NCBI RefSeq assembly: GCF_006715085.1
Contig: NZ_VFMM01000001.1
Coordinates: 2,542,001 to 2,606,000, forward strand
Direction: 5' to 3'
From: Kribbella jejuensis
GTDB taxonomy: Bacteria > Actinomycetota > Actinomycetes > Propionibacteriales > Kribbellaceae
DNA length: 64,000 nt
Shown one piece after another: positions 14,327 through 22,927 of the stretch. The position numbers and the translations under genes were made by a program. Positions within the stretch are counted from its first letter, which is position 1. Every line of letters begins with the position of its first letter. A model generated the notes under the pieces. It saw only the letters and a program-made list of their open reading frames with translations, was not told where the DNA came from and made no database searches.

Positions 14327-17324
14327 GCCCCGGCCCAGGGTGCGATGGCAGCCTGAGCGCGTGCTCAACTCCGTGACCCGCACCGACCGGACGGACACCT
14401 GGTGGTCCGCCGGGTTGCGGCCGCAGGAGCTGAACCACGCACTGACCGCCCCTGCCTGGGCGGCGTACGTGGAACGCAGTACCTCTCTCCCCCCGAGCGC
14501 GCCTGCCGCCGGTCGAGACCCTGCAGGGACCGATGTCTCCGGCGGCCACACGTCAGGTGGGGCGGCCACGGCAACGGATGGGTCCGGCACGGACTGGCGG
14601 CAGGCGCTCATGCGTTGCCTGGAGCCGCTGCTGGACTCCGCCCGCCAGGACCTGGCCGCGGCGGGCCACAGCGGCGTCCTGGCTGAGGCCTTCCTGCAGC
14701 GGCTCGGCCTGCGGCTGGTCAAGCTGGCCGCGCGCACGCTGGTCCTGGAGCTCGCCCGCGCCCGGGACCGCGGCGAACTGGCCGGTGACACGCCGGCCGC
14801 GCGTTTCCTCGACTTCACCCACCGGCTCGTCGGAGGGAGCGAGCTGGCGGAGTTCCTGGCCGCCTATCCGGTGCTGGCCCGGGTCCTGGGCGAGTCGTGC
14901 CGTCAGGGCATCGAGGGCCACCTCGAGCTGCTGGCACGACTCGCCGAGGACCGTGAGTCGCTCGTCGCCCGGCTGCTGAACGGCAGGGACCCCGGCGCAC
15001 TGACCGCGATCGAGCCCGGCGGCGACCCGCACCGCGGAGGGCGCTGCACCGCGATCCTCACCTTCGAGGACGGCCGGCGAGTGGTCTACAAGCCGCGTCC
15101 GCTCCAGTTGCACGAGCACTTCAACGGGTTCGTGGACTGGCTGAACGTCAAGACGGCGCTGGGCATCCGGACGGTCCGTCTGCTGCCTCGCGACGGGTAC
15201 GGCTGGCTCGAGTACGTCGTCCACGAGCCGTGCCGCGACGCTGCCGACATACGCCGGTTCTACCAGCGGCAGGGCGCGTTGCTCGCGTTGCTGTACGTGC
15301 TGGACGGCACGGACATGCACTTCGAGAACCTGATCGCGGCAGGCGACCAGCCGGTGCTGGTGGACGTCGAGACGCTGTTCCATCCCAGCCATAAGCTGGT
15401 GAATGCCTTGGGCAACGATCCGGCCCAGCGAGCGCTCTGGGCCTCGGTGTACCGCACCGCCCTGCTGCCGATGCTCGTGTCCAGTGAGCACGGAATCGCG
15501 GACCTGTCGGGGCTCGGCGGCGACGCCGGCTCGACGGCACCGATGAGTGAGGTCGCCTGGGCCGACGCCGGGCTGGACTCCATGCATCTCGTCCGGCGTC
15601 CCGGGCAGACCCGGCGGGCCGCCAACCGGCCAGTGCTCGACGGGCAGCTGACGGAGCCGCGGGAGTACGAGATCGCTGTACTCACAGGGTTCCGGAGCGC
15701 GTACCAGGCGATCTCATGGCACCGGGACGAGTTCCTGGGACCGGACGGACTGCTCGCGCAGTGTGCCACGGACCAGATCCGCTTCGTGCCGCGCAGTACG
15801 CACCTCTACACGAGTCTGCTCGACGAGTCGACGCACCCGGACGCGCTCCGCGACGCGGCCGGCCGCAGCCAGTTGCTGGACCTGCTCTGGGATGCGGACG
15901 AGTCACTGCATGCCATCGTCCCGTACGAGCTGGCCGACCTGTGGGCGGGCGACGTACCGCTGTTCACCGTCCAGCCGAACAGCCGCGACGTGTGGTCGTC
16001 CGACGGCACCCGCGTCGCCGATGTGCTGACCACTGACGGCCTGTCCGCCGTCGTGGACAAGGTCAAGAACCTCGGCGACGTCGACGAGCACCGGCAGACG
16101 TGGCTGATCTCCGCGTCGCTGGCCACCCGCCCGGAGCCCATCACCCACGTGAGCACGGCCACCCGGCCCCACGTCGGTACCGACGAAGCAGACCCGGACC
16201 GTCTCCTCGCGGCCGCCACAGACATCGCCGACGAGATCGTGGCGCAGGTCATCAGCGAACGCGACGGCGCCGCCAACTGGCTCGGCCTCGAACTCCTGGA
16301 CGACCACCACTGGGCCGTGAACCCCATGGGTGCCGGCTTGTCCAACGGCTACACCGGTACGGCGCTGTTCCTCGCACAGGCGGGGGCACTCACCGGATCG
16401 CACCTGTACAGCGAACTGGCCCGTGATGCGATCCGTCCGATCCCACGGTTGCTCGAGGCCCTTGCCGGAGACCCGGAGTCCGCCCAGCTGATCGGCCCGG
16501 GTTACCACGGCCTCGGCGGGATCAGCTACGGACTGCACCGGCTCGCCGAGCTCCTGGACGACCCTGACCTCAACACCTGGCTCGAGGCATCGCTGGAGCT
16601 CAGCGAACGTCTCGTCGCCGACCCCGCTGAGTTCCCGTCGTACGCCGAAGGCGCGGCGGGTGGACTGGCCGCAATGCAAGCAATAGCAGGCTTTCCGGCC
16701 GCCGGCCGGCTGGCCGAGCGCTATGCGGATCAGCTGGTAGCCACTGTCGAGAGCGGCCTCCGTGGCCGAGTAGCAGCGGACCACGGCTTCGCTCGTGGCT
16801 ACCAGGGAATCGCATGGGCGCTCGGGCAGTACGGCGTACCCGGCGACCGGTACCTCGATGCTGCGCGGGCAGCAACTGATCTGGACCGCCGGAACGGTCC
16901 AGCCGGCCACGGGTGGTGCTCGGGTGATGCCGGCACCACCCTGGCCCGGGCTACGGCGGGAGTACCCGCGGACCTCGACGCCTACCTGAGGACCGCGACC
17001 GAACGTCCGGTGCTCGCCGACCTGAGTCTGTGCCACGGCGAGCTCGGCGCGGTGGAGCCACTGGTGTGGCTCGCCGCACGTGAGTACCCAGCCGCAGAGG
17101 CAGCACGACGACGTCGTGCAGGGCTGGTACTCGCGGTACTAGAGCAGTACGGACCGCAATGCGGGACACCCAACGCCGTACCGTCTCCAGGCCTGCTGAC
17201 CGGTCTGGCAGGAATCGGCCACGGACTGCTCCGTCTTGCGTTCCCCGAGCGGGTTCCGTCCGTGCTGCTGCTCGAATCATCCGCCGGGTCGAGGTGCGGC
17301 ACAGCACCGGAGCCCACTGTGTGA
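14325..17324 (+). CDS. lanM: Class II lanthipeptide synthetase LanM
   Basis: 999 aa, normal length for LanM. The N-terminal dehydratase (DUF4135) has the kinase-like residues: Lys255 in VVYKPRPLQ, TDMHFENL at about 329-336 and DVETLF at about 347. The C-terminal LanC-like cyclase begins at about 650, with zinc ligands Cys865 (GWCSGDAG) and Cys903-His904 (LCHGELG), so both domains look intact. The enzyme phosphorylates and eliminates Ser/Thr, then adds Cys thiols. ATG 14325 has no clear ribosome site and overlaps a palindrome; GTG 14340 or 14361 are alternatives. The next gene encodes a peptide that lacks cysteine, so the substrate is unclear. Confidence 0.92.
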   Translation: MPRPRVRWQPERVLNSVTRTDRTDTWWSAGLRPQELNHALTAPAWAAYVERSTSLPPSAPAAGRDPAGTDVSGGHTSGGAATATDGSGTDWRQALMRCLEPLLDSARQDLAAAGHSGVLAEAFLQRLGLRLVKLAARTLVLELARARDRGELAGDTPAARFLDFTHRLVGGSELAEFLAAYPVLARVLGESCRQGIEGHLELLARLAEDRESLVARLLNGRDPGALTAIEPGGDPHRGGRCTAILTFEDGRRVVYKPRPLQLHEHFNGFVDWLNVKTALGIRTVRLLPRDGYGWLEYVVHEPCRDAADIRRFYQRQGALLALLYVLDGTDMHFENLIAAGDQPVLVDVETLFHPSHKLVNALGNDPAQRALWASVYRTALLPMLVSSEHGIADLSGLGGDAGSTAPMSEVAWADAGLDSMHLVRRPGQTRRAANRPVLDGQLTEPREYEIAVLTGFRSAYQAISWHRDEFLGPDGLLAQCATDQIRFVPRSTHLYTSLLDESTHPDALRDAAGRSQLLDLLWDADESLHAIVPYELADLWAGDVPLFTVQPNSRDVWSSDGTRVADVLTTDGLSAVVDKVKNLGDVDEHRQTWLISASLATRPEPITHVSTATRPHVGTDEADPDRLLAAATDIADEIVAQVISERDGAANWLGLELLDDHHWAVNPMGAGLSNGYTGTALFLAQAGALTGSHLYSELARDAIRPIPRLLEALAGDPESAQLIGPGYHGLGGISYGLHRLAELLDDPDLNTWLEASLELSERLVADPAEFPSYAEGAAGGLAAMQAIAGFPAAGRLAERYADQLVATVESGLRGRVAADHGFARGYQGIAWALGQYGVPGDRYLDAARAATDLDRRNGPAGHGWCSGDAGTTLARATAGVPADLDAYLRTATERPVLADLSLCHGELGAVEPLVWLAAREYPAAEAARRRRAGLVLAVLEQYGPQCGTPNAVPSPGLLTGLAGIGHGLLRLAFPERVPSVLLLESSAGSRCGTAPEPTV

Positions 17325-17337
17325 CAAGGGGAACAGC

Positions 17338-17547
17338 ATGACCGCCCAGCACCACGATGTTCAGCACGAAACCCCGGCCGAAGTGCAGGCCACGGCCCCC
17401 GAGCAGACCGATCCGCTCGGCCCGATCACGTTGCCGATGCGCTACAAGGTCGGCGCCCGGGCCTTGGCCCTCGTCGGTGTCGTCGGCCTGAGCGCCGCGG
17501 CAGCCGCCGTGGTGATGCCCGACGGCCTCCCGTTCGGGACCATCTAG
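17338..17547 (+). CDS. 69-aa cysteine-free peptide downstream of lanM (RiPP precursor-like or membrane peptide)
   Basis: 69 aa. The ATG at 17338 has a strong ribosome site (AAGGGGA at 17326-17332) and codon use like neighbouring genes, so it is real. The N-terminal half is hydrophilic and acidic (HHDVQHETPAEVQATAPEQ), like a leader. The second half is a hydrophobic helix (GARALALVGVVGLSAAAAAV) ending MPDGLPFGTI. There is no Cys and only one Ser plus one Thr after residue 35, so it cannot form lanthionine rings. It could be a dehydrated Cys-free substrate, a partner peptide of a two-component system, or a small membrane immunity/export peptide. Position 13 bp after lanM argues for a role in that locus. 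Confidence 0.75.
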   Translation: MTAQHHDVQHETPAEVQATAPEQTDPLGPITLPMRYKVGARALALVGVVGLSAAAAAVVMPDGLPFGTI

Positions 17548-17659
17548 GACCGACGGCCTGCTGGCCGGCAGCAGCGAACGTTTGACCGAGGGCCGGCGGG
17601 GGCCGGCTCTCGGTCGAGCTGTCTGCGGCGACAGCGATTCGTCGTTACAGTTGGCAATC

Positions 17660-20584
17660 ATGCAGACCCGTTCGCCTATCGTGGTCGGCAGAGCCCGGGA
17701 GATCGAGAGCCTCCACCGCCTGCTGGCCGGCGCCCCCGGTGGCCACGGTGGTGCGATCTTCCTGGTCGGTGAGCCAGGCATCGGCAAGAGCCGGCTGGCC
17801 GCGACCGCGACCACCGAGGCCCTCGACGCGGGGATGGCGACGCTGCGCGGACGGGTCGGGGCGATCGGCACGATGGTTGCCTTCCGCCCGTTCACCGAGG
17901 CGTTGCTCTCATTGATCCGGCGCGGCGAGATGCCCTCCACCGACGGCCTCGGGCCCTACCGGCAGGTGCTCGGCCGGCTCGTTCCGGACTGGGACGACGG
18001 CACCGCGCACGACACCGCCGCGTCACCGGTCCTGCTCGGCGAGGCAATCCTGCGGCTCCTGACACTGGTCGGCCGCGACCGCGGCTGTCTGCTCGTCCTC
18101 GAGGACCTGCACGGCTCCGATCCGGAGACGCTGGCCGTGATCGAGTACCTGCTCGACAACCTCGACGACCAGCCGATCGCCCTGGTCGCGACGCTGCGGT
18201 CCGAGACCTGCGCGGCGTACGAACTGGCCCAACTGTCGGCGCAACGTGGGGCAGCCGAACTGGTCGAGCTGCAACCGTTGGAGCGCGGCGAGGTCGCCGA
18301 GCTCGCCGCGGGGTGTCTGGAGGTTCCGGCCGGCAGCGTCCCGGAGCAGTTGGCCGACCAGCTGTGGCACGACAGCGCCGGAATCCCTTTCATCGTTGAG
18401 GAACTGCTGCAAGAGGCGAACCGCAGCGGGCAGCTGGTGTCCGGACCGGACGGCAGCGTGCAGGTGGTCGACGACCTGCAGACGAACGTCCCGCCGGCCG
18501 TGGTCCGCAGTATCAGCAGCCGTACCGCCCAGCTCGGCCCGCAGTCGCGCGACATCCTGGTCCTGGCGGCCGTGATCGGTCACCGGTTCCCGCTGAGCGT
18601 CGTCCGCGAGGCTACCGGCACGGACGAACGGTTGCTGCTGGCAACGCTGCGGGCCGGCGTCGCCGCCCAGCTGGTCGGTCCGGACGAGCCGGCCCCGGAC
18701 TGGTACGCGTTCCGGCATCCGCTGACCGCCGAGTCGCTGCTCGCCGGCCTGACGCCGACCGAACGGTCCGCCCTGGCCAGCCGCTGCGCCGACGCGGTCG
18801 AGAAGCTGCATCCCGGTCTGCCGGGCGAGTGGTGCCCGATGGTGGCCGAGCTCGCCGAGACCGGTGGCGACAGCATCCGCGCCGGCCGGCTGTTCGCGCT
18901 GGCCGGGCGCCGGTCGTTCGACGACGGCTCGACCGGCTCGGCGGCCAACCTGCTGGACCGCGCGAACACCCTGCTGACCGCCGATCCCGACATCGGCCAC
19001 CGGGCCGACGTCCTCGGCTCGCTGCTGCTCGCGCTGAGCGCGACCGGCCGCTTCGAGCACATCGCCGCGCATGCCGCGTCCGTGGACGAACTGGCCGACC
19101 GCAACCTCGACAGCCGCAAGGTGGCCGCGCTGCACGTCCAGCTCGCGAACGCCGAGATGATGGCCGGTCGGTGGTCGGACGCGCTGACCCACGTCGGCAC
19201 CGCCCGGTCCCTGCTCGGCAGCGATGCCACCGACGCCGATCTCGCGCCGGTCGACGCGATCGCGGCCAACCTCGAGCTGGCCCGCACCAGCCCTGGCCGG
19301 CTCAGGGCCGCAGCCGAGCTGGCCACCCGGGCCGCCGCGGCGGCCGAACGCGCGGACCTGCCCGAGGTGGCCTGCGAGGCCCTGCAACTGCTCGGCATCC
19401 TTGCCCGCGAGCACGACCTCGACCGGTCGATCGACTACTTCCACCGGGCCCGGCAGATCGCCGAGGACCATGGGATGACCTACCAGCGGGTCGGTTCGCA
19501 CTTCTTCCAGGCAGGCACCATCTGCCTCGCGAACGGCAGCACCGTCGAGCTCGAGCGGGCCCGGCAGCAGGCGCTGCGGATCGGTGCGATTCCGTTGATG
19601 TACGAGGTGGACGGCATTCTCGGTCAGCAGGCGATCCTGCGGTCGGAGTACGCACGGGCCGCCGAGATCATCGCCGAGTGCCTCGAGGTCACCCGGCGAC
19701 TCCGGATGGGCCGGGCCGCGACCTACTTCCTGGCGATCAAGGCGATCCTGGAGGCGCATCAGGGCCGCCGGGCCGCGATGGAGACCACGCTCGCCGAGGT
19801 GGCGAACTGGGGTGGGGAGCGGGCGTCGTACGAGCTGCCGTACTCGTACGGGCTGGCCCGGACGTTCTGCGCGCTCCTGGAGGAGAACCGCGAGCTGGCG
19901 GACTCCGAGCTCGCCCAGGCGCTCGCGTACGACGCGCAGAACCCGACGACCCTGCACCTGACCGGCAAGAACGGGCTGGGCCTGCTGCTCGGCGTACTGT
20001 CCGGACGCAACGGGTGGGAACACTTCGAGGCGGTCACCGCGACCGCGGCGAGCGGGATGCGGTGGAACAAGCAGTTCGTCCAGTTCGCCCACGCCGTACT
20101 GCTCGGCCGGGACGGCAAGGCAGCCGCGGCCGAGGCCAAGATGCTGGAGGCGATGGAGACCGCCTCGCTGTTCCCGATGGCGCGGCACCTCGGTCTGCGG
20201 ATGGTGGCCGAGCCGGCCGCGGCGGACGGCTGGGGTGAGCCGGTCGCGTGGTTGCGGCTGGCCGAGGACTACTTCCACACCGCGGGCATCCCGGCGGTCG
20301 CGAGTGCGTGCCGCGGCCTGATGCGGCAGCTCGGTGCGACCGTCTCCCAGCGGCGGACCGGGTCGGACCAGGTTCCGGCGTACCTGCGGCAGCTCGGGAT
20401 CACCACCCGGGAGTACGAGGTGTGCAGGCTGCTGGTGGACCGGATCGGGAACAAGTCGATCGCGTCCCGGCTGCACATCTCACCACGGACGGTCGAGAAG
20501 CACGTAGCCAGTCTGATGACCAAGACCCAGCAACCGGATCGGGAGGCACTGAGCAGTTTCGCCCGGACTGTTCTCCAGGACTGA
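17660..20584 (+). CDS. LAL-family LuxR regulator (large ATP-binding)
   Basis: 974 aa from ATG 17660; an in-frame TTG lies further upstream at 17582. The N-terminal AAA/STAND ATPase has Walker A GEPGIGKS (37-44) and Walker B LLVLEDLHGSD (about 145-155). A long helical TPR-like middle follows, then a C-terminal LuxR HTH (TREYEVCRLLVDRIGNKSIA ... SPRTVEKHVASL). LAL proteins are typical pathway-specific activators of secondary-metabolite clusters, and the place just after lanM and the small peptide fits that. The palindromes at 14070-14326 are candidate targets, although LuxR-type targets are not always so symmetric. Confidence 0.9.
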   Translation: MQTRSPIVVGRAREIESLHRLLAGAPGGHGGAIFLVGEPGIGKSRLAATATTEALDAGMATLRGRVGAIGTMVAFRPFTEALLSLIRRGEMPSTDGLGPYRQVLGRLVPDWDDGTAHDTAASPVLLGEAILRLLTLVGRDRGCLLVLEDLHGSDPETLAVIEYLLDNLDDQPIALVATLRSETCAAYELAQLSAQRGAAELVELQPLERGEVAELAAGCLEVPAGSVPEQLADQLWHDSAGIPFIVEELLQEANRSGQLVSGPDGSVQVVDDLQTNVPPAVVRSISSRTAQLGPQSRDILVLAAVIGHRFPLSVVREATGTDERLLLATLRAGVAAQLVGPDEPAPDWYAFRHPLTAESLLAGLTPTERSALASRCADAVEKLHPGLPGEWCPMVAELAETGGDSIRAGRLFALAGRRSFDDGSTGSAANLLDRANTLLTADPDIGHRADVLGSLLLALSATGRFEHIAAHAASVDELADRNLDSRKVAALHVQLANAEMMAGRWSDALTHVGTARSLLGSDATDADLAPVDAIAANLELARTSPGRLRAAAELATRAAAAAERADLPEVACEALQLLGILAREHDLDRSIDYFHRARQIAEDHGMTYQRVGSHFFQAGTICLANGSTVELERARQQALRIGAIPLMYEVDGILGQQAILRSEYARAAEIIAECLEVTRRLRMGRAATYFLAIKAILEAHQGRRAAMETTLAEVANWGGERASYELPYSYGLARTFCALLEENRELADSELAQALAYDAQNPTTLHLTGKNGLGLLLGVLSGRNGWEHFEAVTATAASGMRWNKQFVQFAHAVLLGRDGKAAAAEAKMLEAMETASLFPMARHLGLRMVAEPAAADGWGEPVAWLRLAEDYFHTAGIPAVASACRGLMRQLGATVSQRRTGSDQVPAYLRQLGITTREYEVCRLLVDRIGNKSIASRLHISPRTVEKHVASLMTKTQQPDREALSSFARTVLQD

Positions 20585-20713
20585 GCGGGCCCGATTCCGG
20601 GCAGGGTGCGTGTACTGGAGCATCCGGCAGCGCCGGGGTGATAGGTGTCGACGCACGCACCGGCATCCGCCCGCCGAAGCGCTAATGGACAGCATTTACG
20701 AACGCTCGCTCTC

Positions 20714-20719
20714 TATACT
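20714..20719 (+). promoter_or_regulatory. -10 element TATACT before ROK gene
   Basis: TATACT lies 7 bp before GTG 20726 and 27 bp before ATG 20747. No well-spaced -35 is evident (TTTACG is 13 bp and TGGACA 22 bp away). Transcription from about 20726 would give either a leaderless mRNA from GTG 20726 or a 21-nt leader with AAGGGG before ATG 20747. Confidence 0.45.
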
Positions 20720-20746
20720 GTGCGAGTGGCAGGCAAGGGGTCGGAC

Positions 20747-21976
20747 ATGGGCAAGGGAACGGTCGGCGGCGGCGGTACGACGATGCTGCGGCGGATCAAT
20801 GTCGCCTCGGTCCTGGACGCGGTCCGCCGATCCGCGCCCGCACCGCTGCGCGTCGCCGAGCTGGTCGAGCGCACCGGTCTGGCTCGGCCGACGGTCGCGC
20901 AGGCCGTCGACGAGCTGCTGGACGCCGGCTGGCTGCAGCAGCACGGCCCCGATTCCGCCGACCGTTCGCTCGGTCGACCGGCCATCCGGGTCTCGCTCCG
21001 CGGTCGCGCGGCTCCCGTGCTCGGGCTGGACGTCGGCCCGCACCGGGTGACCGTCGGCGTCTCGGACCTGGCAGGGCGCAAGCTCTCGCTGGTACGGCGC
21101 TCCGGACCGGGCTGGACTGCCCAGGAACTGCTCGGTGTCATCGGTGAGGTCATCAAGGAGGCCCTGGCCGAGGCCGACGTACCGGCTGAGGACGTCGCTG
21201 CCGCGGTCGCCGCGAGCCCGGGCATTGTCGACGAGCACACGGGTCGCGTGCAGCTGGTGCCGAGTGTGCCGGGCTGGTCTGCTGTCGACCTGATCAAGCA
21301 CGTCCGCGGTCTGCTCGACTGCCCGGTCATGCTGGACAACGACGCCAACCTGGCCGCGCTCGCGATCGCTGCGGCCCGTGGCGGTACCGGCACGCTGCTG
21401 GCAGTCCAGTGGGGTGAGCGGCTGGGTGCGGGCATCGTGATCGACGGCCGGCTGCACCGCGGTACCGGGGCGGCCGGTGAGATCGGCTTCATCGCCACGG
21501 ACACCGACGACGTGATCAACCCGGACGACAGCCGCGGTCCGCTGGAGCGCGCGGTCGGGTCGGAGGCAATCGCTGCGCTCGGACGTCAGGCCGCGCTGGA
21601 CAATCCGAACTCACGGCTGGCCGAGCTCGGCGGGGAGCAGCTGGACACCGCCGACGTGTTCGCGGCTGCGGCGGAGCGTGACCCGGTCGCGCAGGCCGTC
21701 GTACAGCAAGTCGCCCGGACGTTCGCGCGCGCACTGGCTCCGTCCGTACTCGTCCTGGACCCGACTGCCGTCGTGATCGGCGGCGGCGTCGCCCGCGCAG
21801 GCGCCGTACTCCTGGACGCCATCGCGGACCAGCTCCGCCTCCTCACCCTCAACCACCCCAAACTGGAGCTGTCCGCCCTGGCCGAGGACGCCGTCGTCAC
21901 CGGCGCGATGCGAATGGCCCTGGACGAGGTCTGGCAGCGCAAACTCCCCACCCCCGCCATGACCAGCACTACCTAG
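20747..21976 (+). CDS. ROK family transcriptional regulator
   Basis: 409 aa from ATG 20747, with AAGGGG at 20735-20740 spaced by 6 nt; in-frame GTG 20726 is an alternative leaderless start. The N-terminal winged HTH is at about residues 14-70 (RVAELVERTGLARPTVAQAV). A ROK domain follows with the ATP/sugar motif LGLDVGPHRVTVGVSDLAG, then DNDANLAAL and an ERLGAGIVIDGRLHRGTGAAGEIG block. The CxCGxxGC zinc motif of ROK kinases is absent, consistent with a regulator. No sugar operon is adjacent, so targets are elsewhere or it is autoregulated. Confidence 0.9.
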   Translation: MGKGTVGGGGTTMLRRINVASVLDAVRRSAPAPLRVAELVERTGLARPTVAQAVDELLDAGWLQQHGPDSADRSLGRPAIRVSLRGRAAPVLGLDVGPHRVTVGVSDLAGRKLSLVRRSGPGWTAQELLGVIGEVIKEALAEADVPAEDVAAAVAASPGIVDEHTGRVQLVPSVPGWSAVDLIKHVRGLLDCPVMLDNDANLAALAIAAARGGTGTLLAVQWGERLGAGIVIDGRLHRGTGAAGEIGFIATDTDDVINPDDSRGPLERAVGSEAIAALGRQAALDNPNSRLAELGGEQLDTADVFAAAAERDPVAQAVVQQVARTFARALAPSVLVLDPTAVVIGGGVARAGAVLLDAIADQLRLLTLNHPKLELSALAEDAVVTGAMRMALDEVWQRKLPTPAMTSTT

Positions 21977-22139
21977 TTGGGCCCTTGACCACCTTCGCAC
22001 CGGGCGCACCACACCAGCACGTATAGGTGAGCTCGTAGAGCACCTGCCCCGCCAGATCCATCCGGCGGTCCAGGCCCGTCACCATGCTCAACGGCAGCAG
22101 CATGCGCCGATCACACACCGCGCAGGTGATCACAATCAC
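21969..22139 (-). CDS. Small zinc-ribbon-like protein, function unknown
   Basis: 56 aa from GTG 22139, preceded by a G-rich ribosome site. An upstream in-frame start at 22205 would add a less typical extension. Cys6 and Cys9 (CAVC) with Cys41 and Cys43 (CWC) could bind one zinc. The middle is hydrophobic and basic. Its 3' end overlaps the convergent ROK gene by 8 bp. I do not recognise a named family. Confidence 0.55.
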   Translation of the reverse strand: MIVITCAVCDRRMLLPLSMVTGLDRRMDLAGQVLYELTYTCWCGAPGAKVVKGPTR

Positions 22140-22256
22140 GACCGCCCCCAGCCGTACGCACGACTGACATAGAGCAGATAGATCCGCCGCCAGCGCGCCT
22201 TCCACCGAACATCACCCACAGCAACCACCCGCCACACACAATAACTGCCACGACTG

Positions 22257-22267
22257 TTTCAGTGAAA
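22257..22267. promoter_or_regulatory. Perfect palindrome TTTCAGTGAAA upstream of zinc-ribbon gene
   Basis: An 11-bp dyad in the 165-bp gap between the CGNR gene's stop and the zinc-ribbon start, on the upstream side of the latter. The gap is relatively A/T-rich. It may be a promoter-proximal operator; the regulator is unknown. Confidence 0.3.
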
Positions 22268-22304
22268 TGAGCGTACGGCACTCGGCGACCTGATGGAAGG
22301 CAGG

Positions 22305-22847
22305 TCACTTCTTGGCGTTGAAGCGGGCCTTTTTCTGGCGGTTGCCGCAGGTGTTCATGTCGCACCAGCGGCGGGTGCGGCTCTGACTGGTGTCGAAGAA
22401 GGCTGCCTGACAGGTCGGAGAGGCGCAGAGCGCCAGCCTTCCGTCGCGTTCGCCGGCGATGATGCTGATCGCGTCGGCGGCGATCACGCCCAGCGCGTCG
22501 TCGATCGAGCCGATCCGCCATTCCCGCGTGCCCTCGGAGGTCAGTACGGCCGCGGCTCGACCCTGGGCGCTGCGGTCGTTGATGACCTGGACGGCAGCGG
22601 TGGGCAGACCGTCCTGAAGCGCGGCAGCTGTCGCGGCCGCGTGGATCGACTCACGCAGTTCCCGGGCGAGGTCGAGTTGGGCGCCGGTGCACGCGTCGAC
22701 GGCGAGGCCGTACAGCGCCAGCCAATCGAGGAGTCGATCCGGCGTGGGAATGCGCTCCACCGGCTCCCCGTGACGCTCCGACAACGTCCCCGTGAAGCTC
22801 GTCGCCAGCACGGCACCGAGGCGGAAGTCAGGGAAACCGGCACGCAT
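22305..22847 (-). CDS. CGNR zinc-finger transcriptional regulator (ABATE-CGNR)
   Basis: 180 aa, the usual size. The N-terminal helical ABATE domain (about 1-130) is the presumed ligand-binding stress-sensor part. The C-terminal CGNR zinc finger has Cys141, Cys146, Cys162 and Cys167 in CASPTC ... RWCDMNTCGNRQK. It is divergent from an epoxide hydrolase gene, with two near-identical 18-bp elements between them, one abutting its own start codon. This suggests it controls itself and the hydrolase, probably in response to an epoxide or related small molecule. Confidence 0.9.
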   Translation of the reverse strand: MRAGFPDFRLGAVLATSFTGTLSERHGEPVERIPTPDRLLDWLALYGLAVDACTGAQLDLARELRESIHAAATAAALQDGLPTAAVQVINDRSAQGRAAAVLTSEGTREWRIGSIDDALGVIAADAISIIAGERDGRLALCASPTCQAAFFDTSQSRTRRWCDMNTCGNRQKKARFNAKK

Positions 22848-22849
22848 GG

Positions 22850-22866
22850 AACCACCTTAGCCGGTT
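22850..22866. promoter_or_regulatory. Putative CGNR operator, copy 1
   Basis: AACCACCTTAGCCGGTT is a dyad with 6 of 8 base pairs matching around a central T. It begins 3 bp upstream of the CGNR start codon and has 17 of 18 positions in common with the second copy (18-mers at 22849-22866 and 22891-22908). Confidence 0.65.
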
Positions 22867-22891
22867 GCACTCACCCCGGAGAGACTGTTAG

Positions 22892-22908
22892 AACCGCCTT
22901 AGCCGGTT
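22892..22908. promoter_or_regulatory. Putative CGNR operator, copy 2
   Basis: AACCGCCTTAGCCGGTT is a dyad with 7 of 8 pairs matching. It ends 19 bp before the epoxide hydrolase ATG. Copies are 42 bp apart, four helical turns, placing them on the same DNA face. Confidence 0.65.
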
Positions 22909-22927
22909 CCATCAATCCGGAGGCCCG

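Noticed and set aside
18023..20476. 817-codon minus-strand frame opposite the LAL regulator
   Set aside because: Shadow of the LAL gene; biased residue composition and no recognisable motif.
20589..20602. Terminator after the LAL gene (GCCCG-ATTC-CGGGC)
   Set aside because: Only a 5-bp stem; such short stems are common by chance here.
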